A DNA stretch of 64,000 nucleotides, taken from Prochlorococcus marinus XMU1410. GTDB lineage: Bacteria; Cyanobacteriota; Cyanobacteriia; PCC-6307; Cyanobiaceae. The stretch's first letter is position 1. The number at the start of each line of letters is the position of its first letter. The notes beneath the pieces were generated by a model. It saw only the letters and a program-made list of their open reading frames with translations. It had not been told where the DNA came from and did no database searches. Below, piece by piece: positions 10,476-21,393 of this stretch. The stretch covers positions 945,864-1,009,863 of the forward strand of contig NZ_JAAORH010000001.1 in NCBI RefSeq assembly GCF_017696085.1, read 5' to 3'. Both the position numbers and the translations under genes were made by a program.

Positions 10476-11372
10476 ATGTCATTAAAATTAGACGGCAAAA
10501 AATTATCTCTTGAAATTGAAGAAAGATTAACTAAATATATCTCTATTAATAAAAATATTGCAAAAAGAGCTCCTGGTTTAGCTGTAATAAGAATAGGTGA
10601 AGACCTCGCGAGTGGTGTTTACGTTAACAATAAGGAAAAAGCATGTTCAAGAATCGGAATAAAGAGCTTTATCTTTCATCTAAAAGATAGTGTAGAGCAA
10701 AAAGAAGTTGAACAATTAATAATCAAACTTAATTCTGATAAGGATATCGATGGAATGTTACTACAACTTCCCATCCCAAAGAAGTTTGACGAGCAAAAAC
10801 TGATCAGCCATATTAATCCAAGCAAAGATGTAGATGGACTAAATGAGATAAATATCGGCAAACTAGTGAAAAATGAGCCTGCGATGAGATCATGCACACC
10901 AGCAGGAATTATTAATTTATTAAGATCCCAGAATATTACAATTGAAGGCAAGAAAATTGTTGTCATAGGGAGAAGTTTGCTTGTTGGGAAACCCCTATCA
11001 CTTATGTTTTTGAATCTAAATGGCACGGTAACAGTTACTCACTCAAAAACATTAAATTTGAATAAAGTTTGTAGAGAAGCAGACATACTAATTGCGGCTG
11101 CAGGAAAACCCAATCTTGTAGATTCGAGTTTTGTGAAAGAAGGAGCAGTAATTATTGATGTTGGAATACATAGATTAAAAAGTTCCGATAAAAGTCAAAC
11201 CAGATTATGTGGCGATGTATTATTAGAAGATGTCATTTCTAAAGTATTTGCTTACACACCTGTACCAGGAGGTGTTGGACCAATGACAGTAACAATGTTA
11301 CTTGTCAATACTATTTTTAGCTGGCAAAAACAATTTGGTTTATCATCAACTCTTAATGACCTTTTGCCATAA
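10476..11372 (+). CDS. folD: Bifunctional methylenetetrahydrofolate dehydrogenase / methenyltetrahydrofolate cyclohydrolase
   Basis: 298-residue FolD, which interconverts 5,10-methylene-, methenyl- and 10-formyl-tetrahydrofolate with NADP for purine, thymidylate and formyl-Met supply. The active-site block [11 protein letters not shown] contains Tyr49 and catalytic Lys53. LLQLPIP (about 95-101) and the cofactor motif [14 protein letters not shown] (about 162-175) follow, with [11 protein letters not shown] near the C-terminus. The common GRSxxVGxP motif is preserved. An AAGGAG element sits about 14 bases before the ATG. The GGPP synthase starts 36 bp downstream, so the two plus a PAP2-like gene form a likely operon. 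Confidence 0.96.
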   Translation: MSLKLDGKKLSLEIEERLTKYISINKNIAKRAPGLAVIRIGEDLASGVYVNNKEKACSRIGIKSFIFHLKDSVEQKEVEQLIIKLNSDKDIDGMLLQLPIPKKFDEQKLISHINPSKDVDGLNEINIGKLVKNEPAMRSCTPAGIINLLRSQNITIEGKKIVVIGRSLLVGKPLSLMFLNLNGTVTVTHSKTLNLNKVCREADILIAAAGKPNLVDSSFVKEGAVIIDVGIHRLKSSDKSQTRLCGDVLLEDVISKVFAYTPVPGGVGPMTVTMLLVNTIFSWQKQFGLSSTLNDLLP

Positions 11373-11408
11373 GCTCCAAGATGATTTTTTTTTTACTAAA
11401 GGTATAAA

Positions 11409-12311
11409 ATGACTGAAGTTGAAAATAGTATTTCTGATTTTGAAAAATATCTTAAAAACACAAAAAAGGTTGTAGAAGAAGCACTTGATTTTTCCTTGGG
11501 CCCTGAGAATCCTGAAATATTAAGAGAATCAATGAGATATTCCCTATTAGCTGGAGGGAAAAGAATACGTCCAATTTTATGTTTAGCATCTTGCGCACTG
11601 GCTGGAGGAGAACCCTCTCTCGCAGTTCCTACTGCGGTAGCGATAGAAATGATCCATACAATGTCCTTGATTCATGATGATCTACCCGCCATGGATAATG
11701 ATGACTTGAGGAGAGGTAGGCCTACTAATCATAAGGTATATGGAGATGCAATAGCTATTCTTGCAGGTGATGCCTTGTTAACAAGGGCCTTTGAAATGGT
11801 CTCTTTAAGAAGCCCTGGAGTCGATCCAAATAGATTATTAAATGTAGTTGGTGAATTATCCCTAGTTGCTGGTGCACCAGGCCTAGTAGGGGGACAAGTT
11901 GTTGATTTGGAATGCGAAGGCAAAGAAGTTGACCTTGAAACTCTCGAATATATTCATCTTCACAAAACTGGGGCTTTATTAAAGGCCTGCGTAAGAACAG
12001 GCGCGATGATCGCAGGAGCTAACGAAAAATTATTACAAGCTCTGACAACATATGCTGAGGGAATTGGTTTAGCCTTCCAAATAATAGATGATATTCTTGA
12101 TTTAACTTCCAGTAGTGAAAAGCTTGGTAAAACTGCCGGCAAAGATCTTTTAGCTGACAAGACTACTTATCCTAAATTACTTGGAATGGAGGAGTCAAAG
12201 AAAAGAGCATTTGATTTAGTTGAAAAAGCAAAAAAAGCAATTAAACCTTGGGGTGAAGATGCAAAGTATTTAACATCGTTAGCCGACTTTATTACAAATA
12301 GAGACAGATAA
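11409..12311 (+). CDS. crtE: Geranylgeranyl diphosphate synthase (polyprenyl synthetase)
   Basis: 300-residue trans-isoprenyl diphosphate synthase. The first Asp-rich motif DDLPAMD is at 90-96, a DDxxxxD spacing of bacterial type, and the second, DDILD, is at about 219-223 in [18 protein letters not shown] near 48-54 binds isopentenyl diphosphate. In cyanobacteria this enzyme makes the C20 precursor for carotenoids and the chlorophyll phytyl tail. Farnesyl synthase activity cannot be excluded by sequence alone. The PAP2-like gene follows after 13 bp. Confidence 0.9.
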   Translation: MTEVENSISDFEKYLKNTKKVVEEALDFSLGPENPEILRESMRYSLLAGGKRIRPILCLASCALAGGEPSLAVPTAVAIEMIHTMSLIHDDLPAMDNDDLRRGRPTNHKVYGDAIAILAGDALLTRAFEMVSLRSPGVDPNRLLNVVGELSLVAGAPGLVGGQVVDLECEGKEVDLETLEYIHLHKTGALLKACVRTGAMIAGANEKLLQALTTYAEGIGLAFQIIDDILDLTSSSEKLGKTAGKDLLADKTTYPKLLGMEESKKRAFDLVEKAKKAIKPWGEDAKYLTSLADFITNRDR

Positions 12312-12324
12312 TTATTTTTACTTT

Positions 12325-12804
12325 ATGACTGAGTTTTTTCCTTTTTTTAATAATTCAGTTCTTTTCTGGAGCCTAGTATCCTGTTTGCTAGCTCAATTTT
12401 TTAAAATTGTATTCAATTTCTTTTCAACTGGAGAGATAAGATTTGGAATTATGTTCGAGACGGGCGGAATGCCCTCAAGTCATTCCGCCTTAATAACTGG
12501 TGCTACATCTGGGATAGGTTATGAAATAGGATTTGATAGCTCTATATTCGCATTATCAGTTGCAGTAGCACTAATAGTGATGTATGACGCTAGTGGTGTT
12601 AGAAAATCAGCTGGGATTCAAGCTGCAGAAATTAATAAACTATCAAAAAAACTAAACCCACAATCTGAATTAATGTTAAAAGAAACCCTGGGTCATACAA
12701 AAATTGAGGTCATGGTGGGGAGTTTCTTAGGACCATTAATTACTTTGCCTGGATTGTTTTTTTTGGGTTCTCCTCTCAAAATATTTAATTTGATAATAAA
12801 TTAA
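12325..12804 (+). CDS. Divergent PAP2 family membrane protein
   Basis: 159-residue protein of the divergent PAP2 (DUF212) family, related to acid phosphatase / vanadium haloperoxidase enzymes. The signature GGMPSSHSAL (about 47-56) is present, with hydrophobic segments around 10-32, 50-70, 74-94 and 130-150. Substrate is unknown; the position just after the prenyl diphosphate synthase suggests a lipid- or prenyl-phosphate, but this is inference. The stop codon overlaps the stop of convergent cobB by four bases. Confidence 0.83.
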   Translation: MTEFFPFFNNSVLFWSLVSCLLAQFFKIVFNFFSTGEIRFGIMFETGGMPSSHSALITGATSGIGYEIGFDSSIFALSVAVALIVMYDASGVRKSAGIQAAEINKLSKKLNPQSELMLKETLGHTKIEVMVGSFLGPLITLPGLFFLGSPLKIFNLIIN

Positions 12805-14192
12805 GAATGCTTTGAAAAAGTAATCTGGGTGGCATCTATAAAGTTTTTTGCGACTTCTGGAGAACTTGGCAAATGTAAGTGAATCCAACTTGCATGTAAT
12901 TTTTCATCAAAAAAGCCTTCATTTTTGTATTCAGTAGTCCAAGATTTAATTTTCCATGGGGAGGAAAGTTTCTTCTGATACTCAGCTTTTCCAAAATCAA
13001 GTTCAGATAAATTATTTTCAATTTCCCAATAATGAAATTCATGTCCTCTAATTAATTGATTTTGTTTAATGATCGGAGTGTCTTTTAAACCCTCAATGTA
13101 TCTATAACCTAGTGAAAGTTTACTTTTTTTTGATCTAAAAGGCAGGATGCCACTCATTTTATGATTATTACCATTTTCATCTTTTATACAGTCTCCTAAA
13201 ATCATCATCCCTCCGCACTCAGCATATATAAATCCATTTTTGCGGAATTTCCTTAACGAATTTAAGCTTTTTGTAGAATTACTTATATGATCAGCATATT
13301 TTTCAGGAAACCCCCCAGGAATAATTAAAGAAGAAGCTTCATTAGGTATTTCTTCATCATCATAAATACTCCATGAAATCAATGGTATGCCTATTTCACT
13401 TAAAAATTCTTTAGTTTCAGGGTATTGAAAATGAAAGATTTTATCTTCTGCAATAGCGATAGGTTTACTTTTGTCTATTTTAAAATCTTGAAGATTTACA
13501 GAATTAAATATTTTCTTTTTAGGAGATTTCAAGAATTTAGAAAGAGAACACACATCAAGATTTCTTTCAGCGAAATTTGCAAAATATTCAACATCAATTT
13601 CTTTTCCATTATCCAATGGAGATACCAAACCTAAATTAGCTTTGTTTAAAGTTATTTTTGAATCAGATGGTAAAAAACCAAGAATTGCGATGTCTTCATT
13701 TTTAAAAACTTCTTTGATTAATTTTTTATGTCTATCTGAATTAACGTTGTTAAATATAATTCCTGCTATTGACAACTCACTATCGAAATCTCTAAAACCT
13801 CGAATAGTCGCCAAAAGAGAAGCTACTTGACCTCTAGCATTAACAATAAAAATTATTGGGGCATGGAGAAGTTTAGAGATATTTGCTGTGCTGGAATAGG
13901 TTGTTGACCCTAATCCATCAAACAGACCCATTGCTCCTTCGATTAATGAGAATTCATATTTCAAAGAATGTTTAAAAAAACTTTCTTGAACCCATTCCTC
14001 ACCACTTAAAAAAATATCTAAATTCCTACAAATAGGTTGGCCAATTGAACTAAGTTGTTGTTGATCAAGATAATCTGGGCCAACCTTGAAAGTTTGTATC
14101 TTTATACCTTTTGAGAACGCCCAACAAGATAGCAAAAGCGATAATGTAGTTTTTCCACTATCAGTTGAAGGAGAAGATATTACACAAGGCAT
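12801..14192 (-). CDS. cobB: Cobyrinate a,c-diamide synthase
   Basis: 463 residues. An N-terminal P-loop domain (SSPSTDSGKTTLSLLLSC, about 6-23) is followed by a class I glutamine amidotransferase-like domain with the catalytic Cys in YAECGGMMILGD (about 325-336). The enzyme amidates the a and c side chains of cobyrinic acid using glutamine and ATP, in corrin (pseudocobalamin) synthesis. It is the last gene of the minus-strand petH-zwf-opcA-cobB run, only 3 bp after opcA. The usual C-terminal GATase His is expected in GHEFHYWE (about 385). Confidence 0.94.
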   Translation of the reverse strand: MPCVISSPSTDSGKTTLSLLLSCWAFSKGIKIQTFKVGPDYLDQQQLSSIGQPICRNLDIFLSGEEWVQESFFKHSLKYEFSLIEGAMGLFDGLGSTTYSSTANISKLLHAPIIFIVNARGQVASLLATIRGFRDFDSELSIAGIIFNNVNSDRHKKLIKEVFKNEDIAILGFLPSDSKITLNKANLGLVSPLDNGKEIDVEYFANFAERNLDVCSLSKFLKSPKKKIFNSVNLQDFKIDKSKPIAIAEDKIFHFQYPETKEFLSEIGIPLISWSIYDDEEIPNEASSLIIPGGFPEKYADHISNSTKSLNSLRKFRKNGFIYAECGGMMILGDCIKDENGNNHKMSGILPFRSKKSKLSLGYRYIEGLKDTPIIKQNQLIRGHEFHYWEIENNLSELDFGKAEYQKKLSSPWKIKSWTTEYKNEGFFDEKLHASWIHLHLPSSPEVAKNFIDATQITFSKHS

Positions 14193-14195
14193 CTA

Positions 14196-15497
14196 TTAGT
14201 TATTAAAACCATTAAATATTTGAAGGGCAATCTTAATAGAATTTTCAAAAAGAGGACTGGTTTTTCCTCTACTACTTCCCAACAATTTACTAACTTCGTA
14301 CTCTGATGTAGAAAAAGAATTTGGAACAACTTGTTCTATTAATTCCATATTAGCCATTCCCCCTGCTTCAAGTCTCATACATTCCACTGATTCACAGCCA
14401 AGTATTACACAAGTGTTATTTTTTTGAACCTCACTAATTTTTGAAATCAGCCTCAATCCAATAACTTGTCCTAAATGAATTCTTGGATTTCCCAAAGATA
14501 AGGGATTAATTGATGCAGAGATTATTTCGCCATTAATTCTTTCAAACTCTATTTTTGTTGATTCTGCATCCCTTGCAACTGTTAGAAAAGACCAACCAAG
14601 TTTATCGCTAATCCATGAAATCATAAACAAAGCTTGAATCATATGATCTCCTGCGATATCAATGTCAATATCAGTAATATGATCTAAAATTGGTCTTCTC
14701 GAAGGCGGATCAAAAATCATTGCCAATGATTCTCTCCAATTTTTCAATCTAACCCAATTCAAATCATTAATAGCTTTATTTGAATTATTTAATTGATCTA
14801 AAACTTTTAAACATCTTTGAGGCGATCCAAGGGCAGTATCAATTATTAACCTTAGACCATAATTAGTAAAATATTCAAAGATTTCAGGCGATTCATCCAA
14901 GCTTCCATTCCACCACAACCATTTAGGTAATTCATCAATAGATAATTCATTTATTATTTTTAATCCTTTATTAGATATTGCAGCCGAGTCCCCCCTAATA
15001 ACAACTAAATCGCCACATATAGGTTGCATAGCTGGAGTGTCACTTAATGGACAGTAAGCCGATACAAAAGTTTTGATACCTGAATTTTTATTTAATGTTG
15101 GAGCTAAAGTTATTAATCTTCTTGGATTCAAAGTACTTATTGATGATTCAAAAAATTGTCCTCTAAAATCTTCAAAGTCTTTATTTGATAAATTTTCCTT
15201 CAACAAATTCAATAATTCTTCACTATTAAGGGAAGTAGTGATAGGAAGTCCTTGATCTAATATAAATTTCTTAGCAACTTCAATTATCTCTGGACTTAAA
15301 TTTCCAGTAATTGGTCCATTTACCAATCCTTTTTGAACCAAACATTGTTCTAGCCAAGCAGGCTGCCAGACCATTAATGTAAAAGTATTAGCTCCACTAT
15401 TTTCTTTATCTTCTGAAATCCATAATTTATTAAGGTAATTAGAAATTTCCTGATAAGGCAGCTCTAATGGGGCTTGGAGTGTTAGTTGAGGTTTCAT
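14196..15497 (-). CDS. opcA: Glucose-6-phosphate dehydrogenase assembly protein
   Basis: 433-residue OpcA, the cyanobacterial partner that assembles and activates G6PDH and links it to redox control. There is no catalytic motif to point at. Identification rests on overall resemblance, with conserved segments such as GDLVVIRGDSAAI (about 164-176), LDHITDIDIDIAGDHMIQAL and the C-terminal CVILGCESVECMRLE. Its position 2 bp downstream of zwf supports this strongly. Several Cys residues near the C-terminus (CVILGCESVEC) are candidates for redox sensitivity, which is inference. Confidence 0.92.
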   Translation of the reverse strand: MKPQLTLQAPLELPYQEISNYLNKLWISEDKENSGANTFTLMVWQPAWLEQCLVQKGLVNGPITGNLSPEIIEVAKKFILDQGLPITTSLNSEELLNLLKENLSNKDFEDFRGQFFESSISTLNPRRLITLAPTLNKNSGIKTFVSAYCPLSDTPAMQPICGDLVVIRGDSAAISNKGLKIINELSIDELPKWLWWNGSLDESPEIFEYFTNYGLRLIIDTALGSPQRCLKVLDQLNNSNKAINDLNWVRLKNWRESLAMIFDPPSRRPILDHITDIDIDIAGDHMIQALFMISWISDKLGWSFLTVARDAESTKIEFERINGEIISASINPLSLGNPRIHLGQVIGLRLISKISEVQKNNTCVILGCESVECMRLEAGGMANMELIEQVVPNSFSTSEYEVSKLLGSSRGKTSPLFENSIKIALQIFNGFNN

Positions 15498-15499
15498 TT

Positions 15500-17023
15500 T
15501 TAAGGTCTGCGCCAGAAAATATCATCTTTTGAAATTAATTGATCAGACTCAGGAGGTCCCCAAGTCATAGATTCATAATTATAAATAGGTAACTTCCAAG
15601 GAGAATTATCCATCAATTCTATTAATGGCGTATAAAGCTTCCATGCGGCCTCTACTTCATCACTTCGAGTAAATAAGGTTGGGTCAGAAAGCATTGCATC
15701 AGCTAATAATCTTACATAGCCTTCATCTGAAGGTTCTCCAAATGATTCATCATAAGAAAATTCCATCTCAACAGGTCTTGATTTCATTCCAGAACCAGGA
15801 GATTTTACCTCAAATCTGAAAGTAGCCCCTTCATTTGGCTGAATTCTAAGGATAAGTTGATTTGGGGCAGGATTTATTATTGTTGATTCAAATAAATGAA
15901 CAGGTACGTCTTTAAAAGTCAAGACTATTTCTCCAAGTCTTTTAGGTAGTCTTTTACCTGTTCTCAAATAAAAAGGAACCCCTTGCCAACGCCAGTTATC
16001 AACGAAAACTTTTGTCGCAATATAAGTTTCTGTTGTGCTATTACAATTAACACCATCTTCCTGCCTATATCCTTTGAGTCGATTTGAAATATTTCCTCCC
16101 TCTCCGTATTGACCTCTTATGCAACAATTCCACGGTTCATTCTCGTCAGCAAGTTTTGAAGCTTGAAGAACCTTAGCTTTTTCATTCCTTATCGCTTCTG
16201 GTTCAAACTTTCCAGGAGGTTCCATTGCAGTAACAGCAAGCATTTGAGTCATATGATTTTGAAGCATATCCCTTAGAGCACCAGAGCTTTCGTAATAACC
16301 TGCTCTATCTTCAACACCCACTGTTTCAGATGAAGTAATTTGAACACTTGATATATAATTTCTATTCCAGATAGGTTCAAAAATAGTGTTGGCAAACCTC
16401 AAGACAAGAATATTCTGAACTGTCTCTTTACCTAAATAATGATCTATCCTGTAAATCTGACTTTCTTCAGCGCAACTTTGAACGATCTTATTCAATTTTT
16501 TTGCACTTGAATAATCTCTTCCAAAAGGTTTTTCAATCACTAAACGACTTTTCTTAGGGTCATCTAAAAGGCTAGCTGCTTTAAGAGCTTTACATCCACT
16601 TGCATAGTAATTCGGAGATACGGATAAATAAAATGTTCTATTCCCATGAGTAGCTTGTGTTTTATCAATTTCATTTAATCTTCTAGAAAGCCTTAAGACA
16701 TGCTCACTTTGTTGTAAGTCAACTGGTTCATAGAAAAGATAATTAGAAAATTGTTCCCACTCCCTTTCTTTACCAGATATTTGATTTGTTAGCTTTGCTT
16801 TCATCTTTTCTCTAAACTCATTATCAGTCCAAGGTCTTCTCGCACAACCAATTATCCCAAATTCACTAGGAATTCTTCTTTGCAAAAAGAGTTCAAATAA
16901 GGCTGGTATTAATTTTCTATGAGTAAGGTCTCCACTAGCCCCAAATATTACTAAGCATTGTGGAGATATGACTCTTTCCTGTCGTAAACCTAATCTTAGA
17001 GGATTACTTAAAGTTGAAGGCAT
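15500..17023 (-). CDS. zwf: Glucose-6-phosphate 1-dehydrogenase
   Basis: 507 residues, normal for the family. The N-terminal Rossmann motif is FGASGDLTHRK (27-37) and the substrate and catalytic block is RIDHYLGKE (192-200). EKPFGRD at 164-170 is also conserved. It oxidises glucose-6-phosphate to 6-phosphogluconolactone with NADP, opening the oxidative pentose phosphate pathway that supplies NADPH in the dark. It lies between petH (110 bp upstream) and opcA (2 bp downstream). Light-dark redox control through OpcA is known in cyanobacteria; nothing in this sequence shows it directly. Confidence 0.97.
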   Translation of the reverse strand: MPSTLSNPLRLGLRQERVISPQCLVIFGASGDLTHRKLIPALFELFLQRRIPSEFGIIGCARRPWTDNEFREKMKAKLTNQISGKEREWEQFSNYLFYEPVDLQQSEHVLRLSRRLNEIDKTQATHGNRTFYLSVSPNYYASGCKALKAASLLDDPKKSRLVIEKPFGRDYSSAKKLNKIVQSCAEESQIYRIDHYLGKETVQNILVLRFANTIFEPIWNRNYISSVQITSSETVGVEDRAGYYESSGALRDMLQNHMTQMLAVTAMEPPGKFEPEAIRNEKAKVLQASKLADENEPWNCCIRGQYGEGGNISNRLKGYRQEDGVNCNSTTETYIATKVFVDNWRWQGVPFYLRTGKRLPKRLGEIVLTFKDVPVHLFESTIINPAPNQLILRIQPNEGATFRFEVKSPGSGMKSRPVEMEFSYDESFGEPSDEGYVRLLADAMLSDPTLFTRSDEVEAAWKLYTPLIELMDNSPWKLPIYNYESMTWGPPESDQLISKDDIFWRRP

Positions 17024-17133
17024 ATTTTTAGTATTCTTTATCTAAAATCCTCCTTTTTTCAAATATTAGCTACATATTGTGTCTAAACCAAAAAGTATTT
17101 AGTAGGTGAAACTTAAATCTAAATATCAAAGAT

Positions 17134-18264
<1,131 letters not shown>

Positions 18265-18441
18265 TTAAATTTCTTTAATAAAAGATTATCAATTTGTAGT
18301 TTAATTTGTAGGGATTTTACAAAAATGGTTACGTTTTGAGATCGGAATAAATAGATGAAATTATTTTTATTTTTCAGTATTTATTGTTTTTATCAGTATA
18401 GTTACACAGAAATAATTTTTATCTAGTTAAAAATTTATTGT

Positions 18442-18978
18442 ATGAACAATCCTCAAGAATCAATGAATCATTATAAAGAAAGTGATTTCAGGACAATTGA
18501 GCAGACGATGGAAAAGCTTTCTGGAGGAACAAGACGACTTGCAGCTCAACTTACAACTTCTGCAAGTTTCGATTCTCTATGGAGTGTTTTAACAGATTAT
18601 GATCGACTAAATCTTTACATACCAAATCTGTTATCTAGCAAAAAAATCTTTCAGAACGGAAATAATGTACATCTTAAACAAGTTGGGGCTCAGGATTTCC
18701 TTGGCGTGAAATTTTCAGCGGAAGTAACTATAGATTTATTCGAAGATAAGGCGCTTGGCCTTTTAAAATTCAATTTAATAAAAGGAGACTTCAGGAAGTT
18801 TGAAGGTAGCTGGAAAATCCAAAATATTAAAAATACTTCAAAGAATTCATTAATTTACGATCTCACTGTTCAAGGTTGTCAGTGGATGCCCATAGGGATG
18901 ATAGAAAATAGACTAAAAAAAGATCTGTCAGAAAATTTAATTGCTGTTGATAAGCAAGCAAAATCTTCAACAAAATAA
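18442..18978 (+). CDS. SRPBCC/START-like ligand-binding protein (cyclase/dehydrase family)
   Basis: 178 residues of the SRPBCC (Bet v 1-like) fold, often annotated polyketide cyclase/dehydrase. The diagnostic pattern is a strand, then FDSLWSVLTDYDRLNLYIPNL (about 44-64) and a long C-terminal helix (about 150-175). Such proteins bind hydrophobic ligands; in phototrophs related proteins have been tied to lipid, quinone or pigment handling. No specific ligand can be named. The gene is divergent from petH and ends 18 bp before the tRNA-Glu gene on the other strand. Confidence 0.78.
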   Translation: MNNPQESMNHYKESDFRTIEQTMEKLSGGTRRLAAQLTTSASFDSLWSVLTDYDRLNLYIPNLLSSKKIFQNGNNVHLKQVGAQDFLGVKFSAEVTIDLFEDKALGLLKFNLIKGDFRKFEGSWKIQNIKNTSKNSLIYDLTVQGCQWMPIGMIENRLKKDLSENLIAVDKQAKSSTK

Positions 18979-18995
18979 CTTGAAATTTAAATTAA

Positions 18996-19068
18996 TAGCC
19001 CCAAGGGGATTCGAACCCCTGTCGCCTCCGTGAAAGGGAGGTGTCCTAGGCCTCTAGACGATGGGGCC
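18996..19068 (-). tRNA. tRNA-Glu (anticodon UUC)
   Basis: On the minus strand a 73-nt cloverleaf reads from 19068. The acceptor strand GGCCCCA pairs with TGGGGCT (one G-U pair), with discriminator A. The anticodon arm CCTCC-CTTTCAC-GGAGG gives anticodon UUC, and the T arm contains GGTTCGAATCC. CCA is not encoded. In cyanobacteria glutamyl-tRNA also feeds tetrapyrrole (chlorophyll and haem) synthesis. It lies between the SRPBCC gene and sasA. Confidence 0.97.
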
Positions 19069-19110
19069 CAAGAAATTAGCATGATAGCTTATTAAAAACT
19101 AAGAGTAAGG

Positions 19111-20229
19111 CTAGCCTTTCGTCAAGTATTGTTGCTCTTTGTTTTGTCCTTGCCACACAGGAACGGTGAAATGGAAGCAGGATCCTATACCAATATCAGA
19201 TACTACCCATATTCTTCCCCCATGGACTTGTACGATTCTCCTGCATACAGATAACCCTATGCCAAATCCGGATGTTCCTTCAGAAGTCTGTGGAAGTCTA
19301 ACTCTATCCAGAAAAATTCTTTTTTGTTCGCTCAATGGAATTCCTGCACCTTTGTCACAAATTGTTATTTCTACCCATTGATTTGTCTTATGAATCATAG
19401 TGATTTTTATAGATCCAGAGTCTTCAGAAAATTTAATAGCATTTTCAATTAAATTTAAAAATACTTGCCTCATTCTTCTTTGATCTGCAAATACACTTGG
19501 CAGATCAGATGGAATATCAGTATCAATTTCAATATTTCTTAATCTCCAGAATTTTTCTAATTCGAGTATTACCTCAGCACTGATATTACCTAAATCAATT
19601 TTCTGAGGATTAAATAACGCTTCCCATTTAGTTGTTCCAACCTCTAAAAGATCCTGGGATAAGAGTTCAATCTCCTCAAGACGTCTTTTAATTACCTCTT
19701 GCAATTTTGAAATATCTATTTGTCCGAGTTTTTGACTTTGAACAGCCAAAGTTGCTGCAGTTAAAGGTGTTCTTAATTCATGCGCGACCATTCTTAATAA
19801 TCTTTCCTGCGATTCTATTCTTTTTGTTAATGTCTCATTTTCTTGTCTTAAAACAAGAAGTTCGTCTTCCAATAGAAATTCTTTTTGAGTTGTTATTGAA
19901 TCAATTTTTGATGGTTGCAAATTAATTCCAAGATTTTTTGTTGTGCCTTCCTGTGTCCACCTTGGCAACCATTTTTGTAACTGAGAGAAAATATTACTTC
20001 CAGCAAATATTTGCTTTGGAGCTGGGGAAACCTTTATAAGAGCGGGAATAGCAACTAATCTATGTAATTCAAGTAATTCTGGCTGCTCTGTTGGCTCAGA
20101 GATCTGAAGAGATATCTCAAATTCACAATCATCTGATTCTAAGTAAGCTATTAGGGACTTAATATCATTACTAGAAAGTTGATTTCTAGCTGCCACAAGT
20201 ATTAGTTTTAACTCTTTTTTATCATTCAA
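19111..20229 (-). CDS. sasA: Circadian clock output histidine kinase SasA
   Basis: 372 residues. The N-terminal ~95 residues form a KaiB-like thioredoxin-fold sensor, which in SasA binds KaiC. It is followed by a coiled linker (120-140) and a HisKA domain with phospho-acceptor His150 in [13 protein letters not shown]. The HATPase_c domain has the N box ([11 protein letters not shown]), G1 ([11 protein letters not shown]) and G2 ([11 protein letters not shown]). SasA autophosphorylates on KaiC contact and signals to the response regulator RpaA. Prochlorococcus is known to lack KaiA and keep KaiB and KaiC, giving an hourglass timer. The kai genes are not in this window. Confidence 0.94.
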   Translation of the reverse strand: MNDKKELKLILVAARNQLSSNDIKSLIAYLESDDCEFEISLQISEPTEQPELLELHRLVAIPALIKVSPAPKQIFAGSNIFSQLQKWLPRWTQEGTTKNLGINLQPSKIDSITTQKEFLLEDELLVLRQENETLTKRIESQERLLRMVAHELRTPLTAATLAVQSQKLGQIDISKLQEVIKRRLEEIELLSQDLLEVGTTKWEALFNPQKIDLGNISAEVILELEKFWRLRNIEIDTDIPSDLPSVFADQRRMRQVFLNLIENAIKFSEDSGSIKITMIHKTNQWVEITICDKGAGIPLSEQKRIFLDRVRLPQTSEGTSGFGIGLSVCRRIVQVHGGRIWVVSDIGIGSCFHFTVPVWQGQNKEQQYLTKG

Positions 20230-20335
20230 ATTAATTCCTCTGAAGTGTTGAAAAGCTGTTAATCCTTATAAACACCTTAAGATATTTTTTTTTATTTTAC
20301 AGATAGGCTATTAAATAAATAGGACTTATTTATAA

Positions 20336-20875
20336 ATGGTTGCTATTAATCCAAAAAAAAATTTAAATTTTGGTGGAAACCCACCTGAAATCAATTTAAA
20401 TAGTAATTTAAAAAGATGGTTTTCAAGGAATATTGGATTGTGGAAATCTAATAGAACTTATTTTCTCGATGAAGCACAAAAAACTTATAATTTAATTATG
20501 AATATAAATATTCAAGCTCTCGAGAGTATATCCGAATGGGAGTCGCATTATAAATTCACTTGGTACCCAGAAAAAAAATATAAATTTTTTGACGAAAACC
20601 CCCAGTATAAAGAACGAGGAGAGATGCGTGCATTTTTAAAAGGCCATCAACTTAACAGGAAAAATTTTTATTTAAGTAATGATGAAGGTATTTCAAATAT
20701 TAAGCAAGTAGACGAACATGAAATGATTTTTGAATCTTCTTACGAAGATTGGTATATTTTAGAACATACAAGACTTTTAGATGCTGATAATCATAGATTT
20801 AGGGTTATATATTCATGGAACAAAAATAAGCTAAAAATAGTTGAAAATCATCATGAAATTAAAATTATTAAATAA
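20336..20875 (+). CDS. Uncharacterised protein, possible calycin (CpcS/lipocalin-like) fold
   Basis: 179 residues, soluble, with no signal peptide. From about residue 27 a pattern W-F-S-x-x-x-G-x-W-x-S-x-R-T-Y is followed by alternating beta-rich segments. It closes with EDWYILEHTRLLDADNHRFR (about 135-154) and a final strand. This loosely resembles CpcS/CpeS-type bilin lyases and lipocalin-like cyanobacterial proteins. The similarity is by eye and weak, and this lineage lacks phycobilisomes. The gene is Lys/Asn-rich and stands alone, divergent from sasA with a 106-bp spacer. Conserved hypothetical is the safe call. Confidence 0.6.
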   Translation: MVAINPKKNLNFGGNPPEINLNSNLKRWFSRNIGLWKSNRTYFLDEAQKTYNLIMNINIQALESISEWESHYKFTWYPEKKYKFFDENPQYKERGEMRAFLKGHQLNRKNFYLSNDEGISNIKQVDEHEMIFESSYEDWYILEHTRLLDADNHRFRVIYSWNKNKLKIVENHHEIKIIK

Positions 20876-20948
20876 ATTTTCTTTGCAGATTTAGTTTAAA
20901 AAAGAAAAAATGTTATCTTTAATAATATGAATTAACGATAAATCAATT

Positions 20949-21383
20949 ATGGGTTTTAATATATTTAGAATTTTTGCAATCCCTATAATTATCTCATTTT
21001 TTTTTATTGATTTAAATAATGAATCTAATAATTTAAATGCAAATGTCAACAATATGCCTGCAAAAAAAAATGATTTAGATTTATATCATGGGATGGGTGT
21101 TTCCTTTCTATGTAATGCGACAAGAAAAGGATTTGATTTGGATTTCCCAAAAACATTAAACGTTGCCTCAGCAACTTTCGCTTCAGTGGTTTTACAAAAA
21201 CATGGAGGAAAAATAATCGAAAAAAAGAAAGAACAAACAGTTGATATGAAACAATTACAATTTATTGCATCCCTTCAATTAGTTGACTCAGCTCTTCAAG
21301 TGTGTCCAGATAATGTTCCTGAAAAGATCAAGAAGCAATTTCAGATTGAATCTGAAAGACTAAAGAAATTACAAGGGTTGTAA
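20949..21383 (+). CDS. Conserved secreted or membrane-anchored hypothetical protein
   Basis: 144 residues. Residues 5-21 form a hydrophobic N-terminal segment consistent with a signal peptide or anchor. The mature part begins Asn-rich and contains GMGVSFLCNATRKGFDLDFPK-like sequence near 56-76, two Cys (one there, one in VDSALQVCP near 119) and a basic amphipathic C-terminus. Homologues in marine picocyanobacteria are, from memory, often labelled cAMP phosphodiesterase, but I see no phosphodiesterase motif and would not use that name. It follows the preceding plus-strand gene by 73 bp and converges on prs with 10 bp between stops. Confidence 0.65.
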   Translation: MGFNIFRIFAIPIIISFFFIDLNNESNNLNANVNNMPAKKNDLDLYHGMGVSFLCNATRKGFDLDFPKTLNVASATFASVVLQKHGGKIIEKKKEQTVDMKQLQFIASLQLVDSALQVCPDNVPEKIKKQFQIESERLKKLQGL

Positions 21384-21393
21384 AAAATTTCTT

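Noticed and set aside
18312..18336. TTTACAAA and GTTACGTT near petH as an HLR1/RpaB site
   Set aside because: The spacer is four bases rather than two, one half has a mismatch, and the orientation is opposite to petH.
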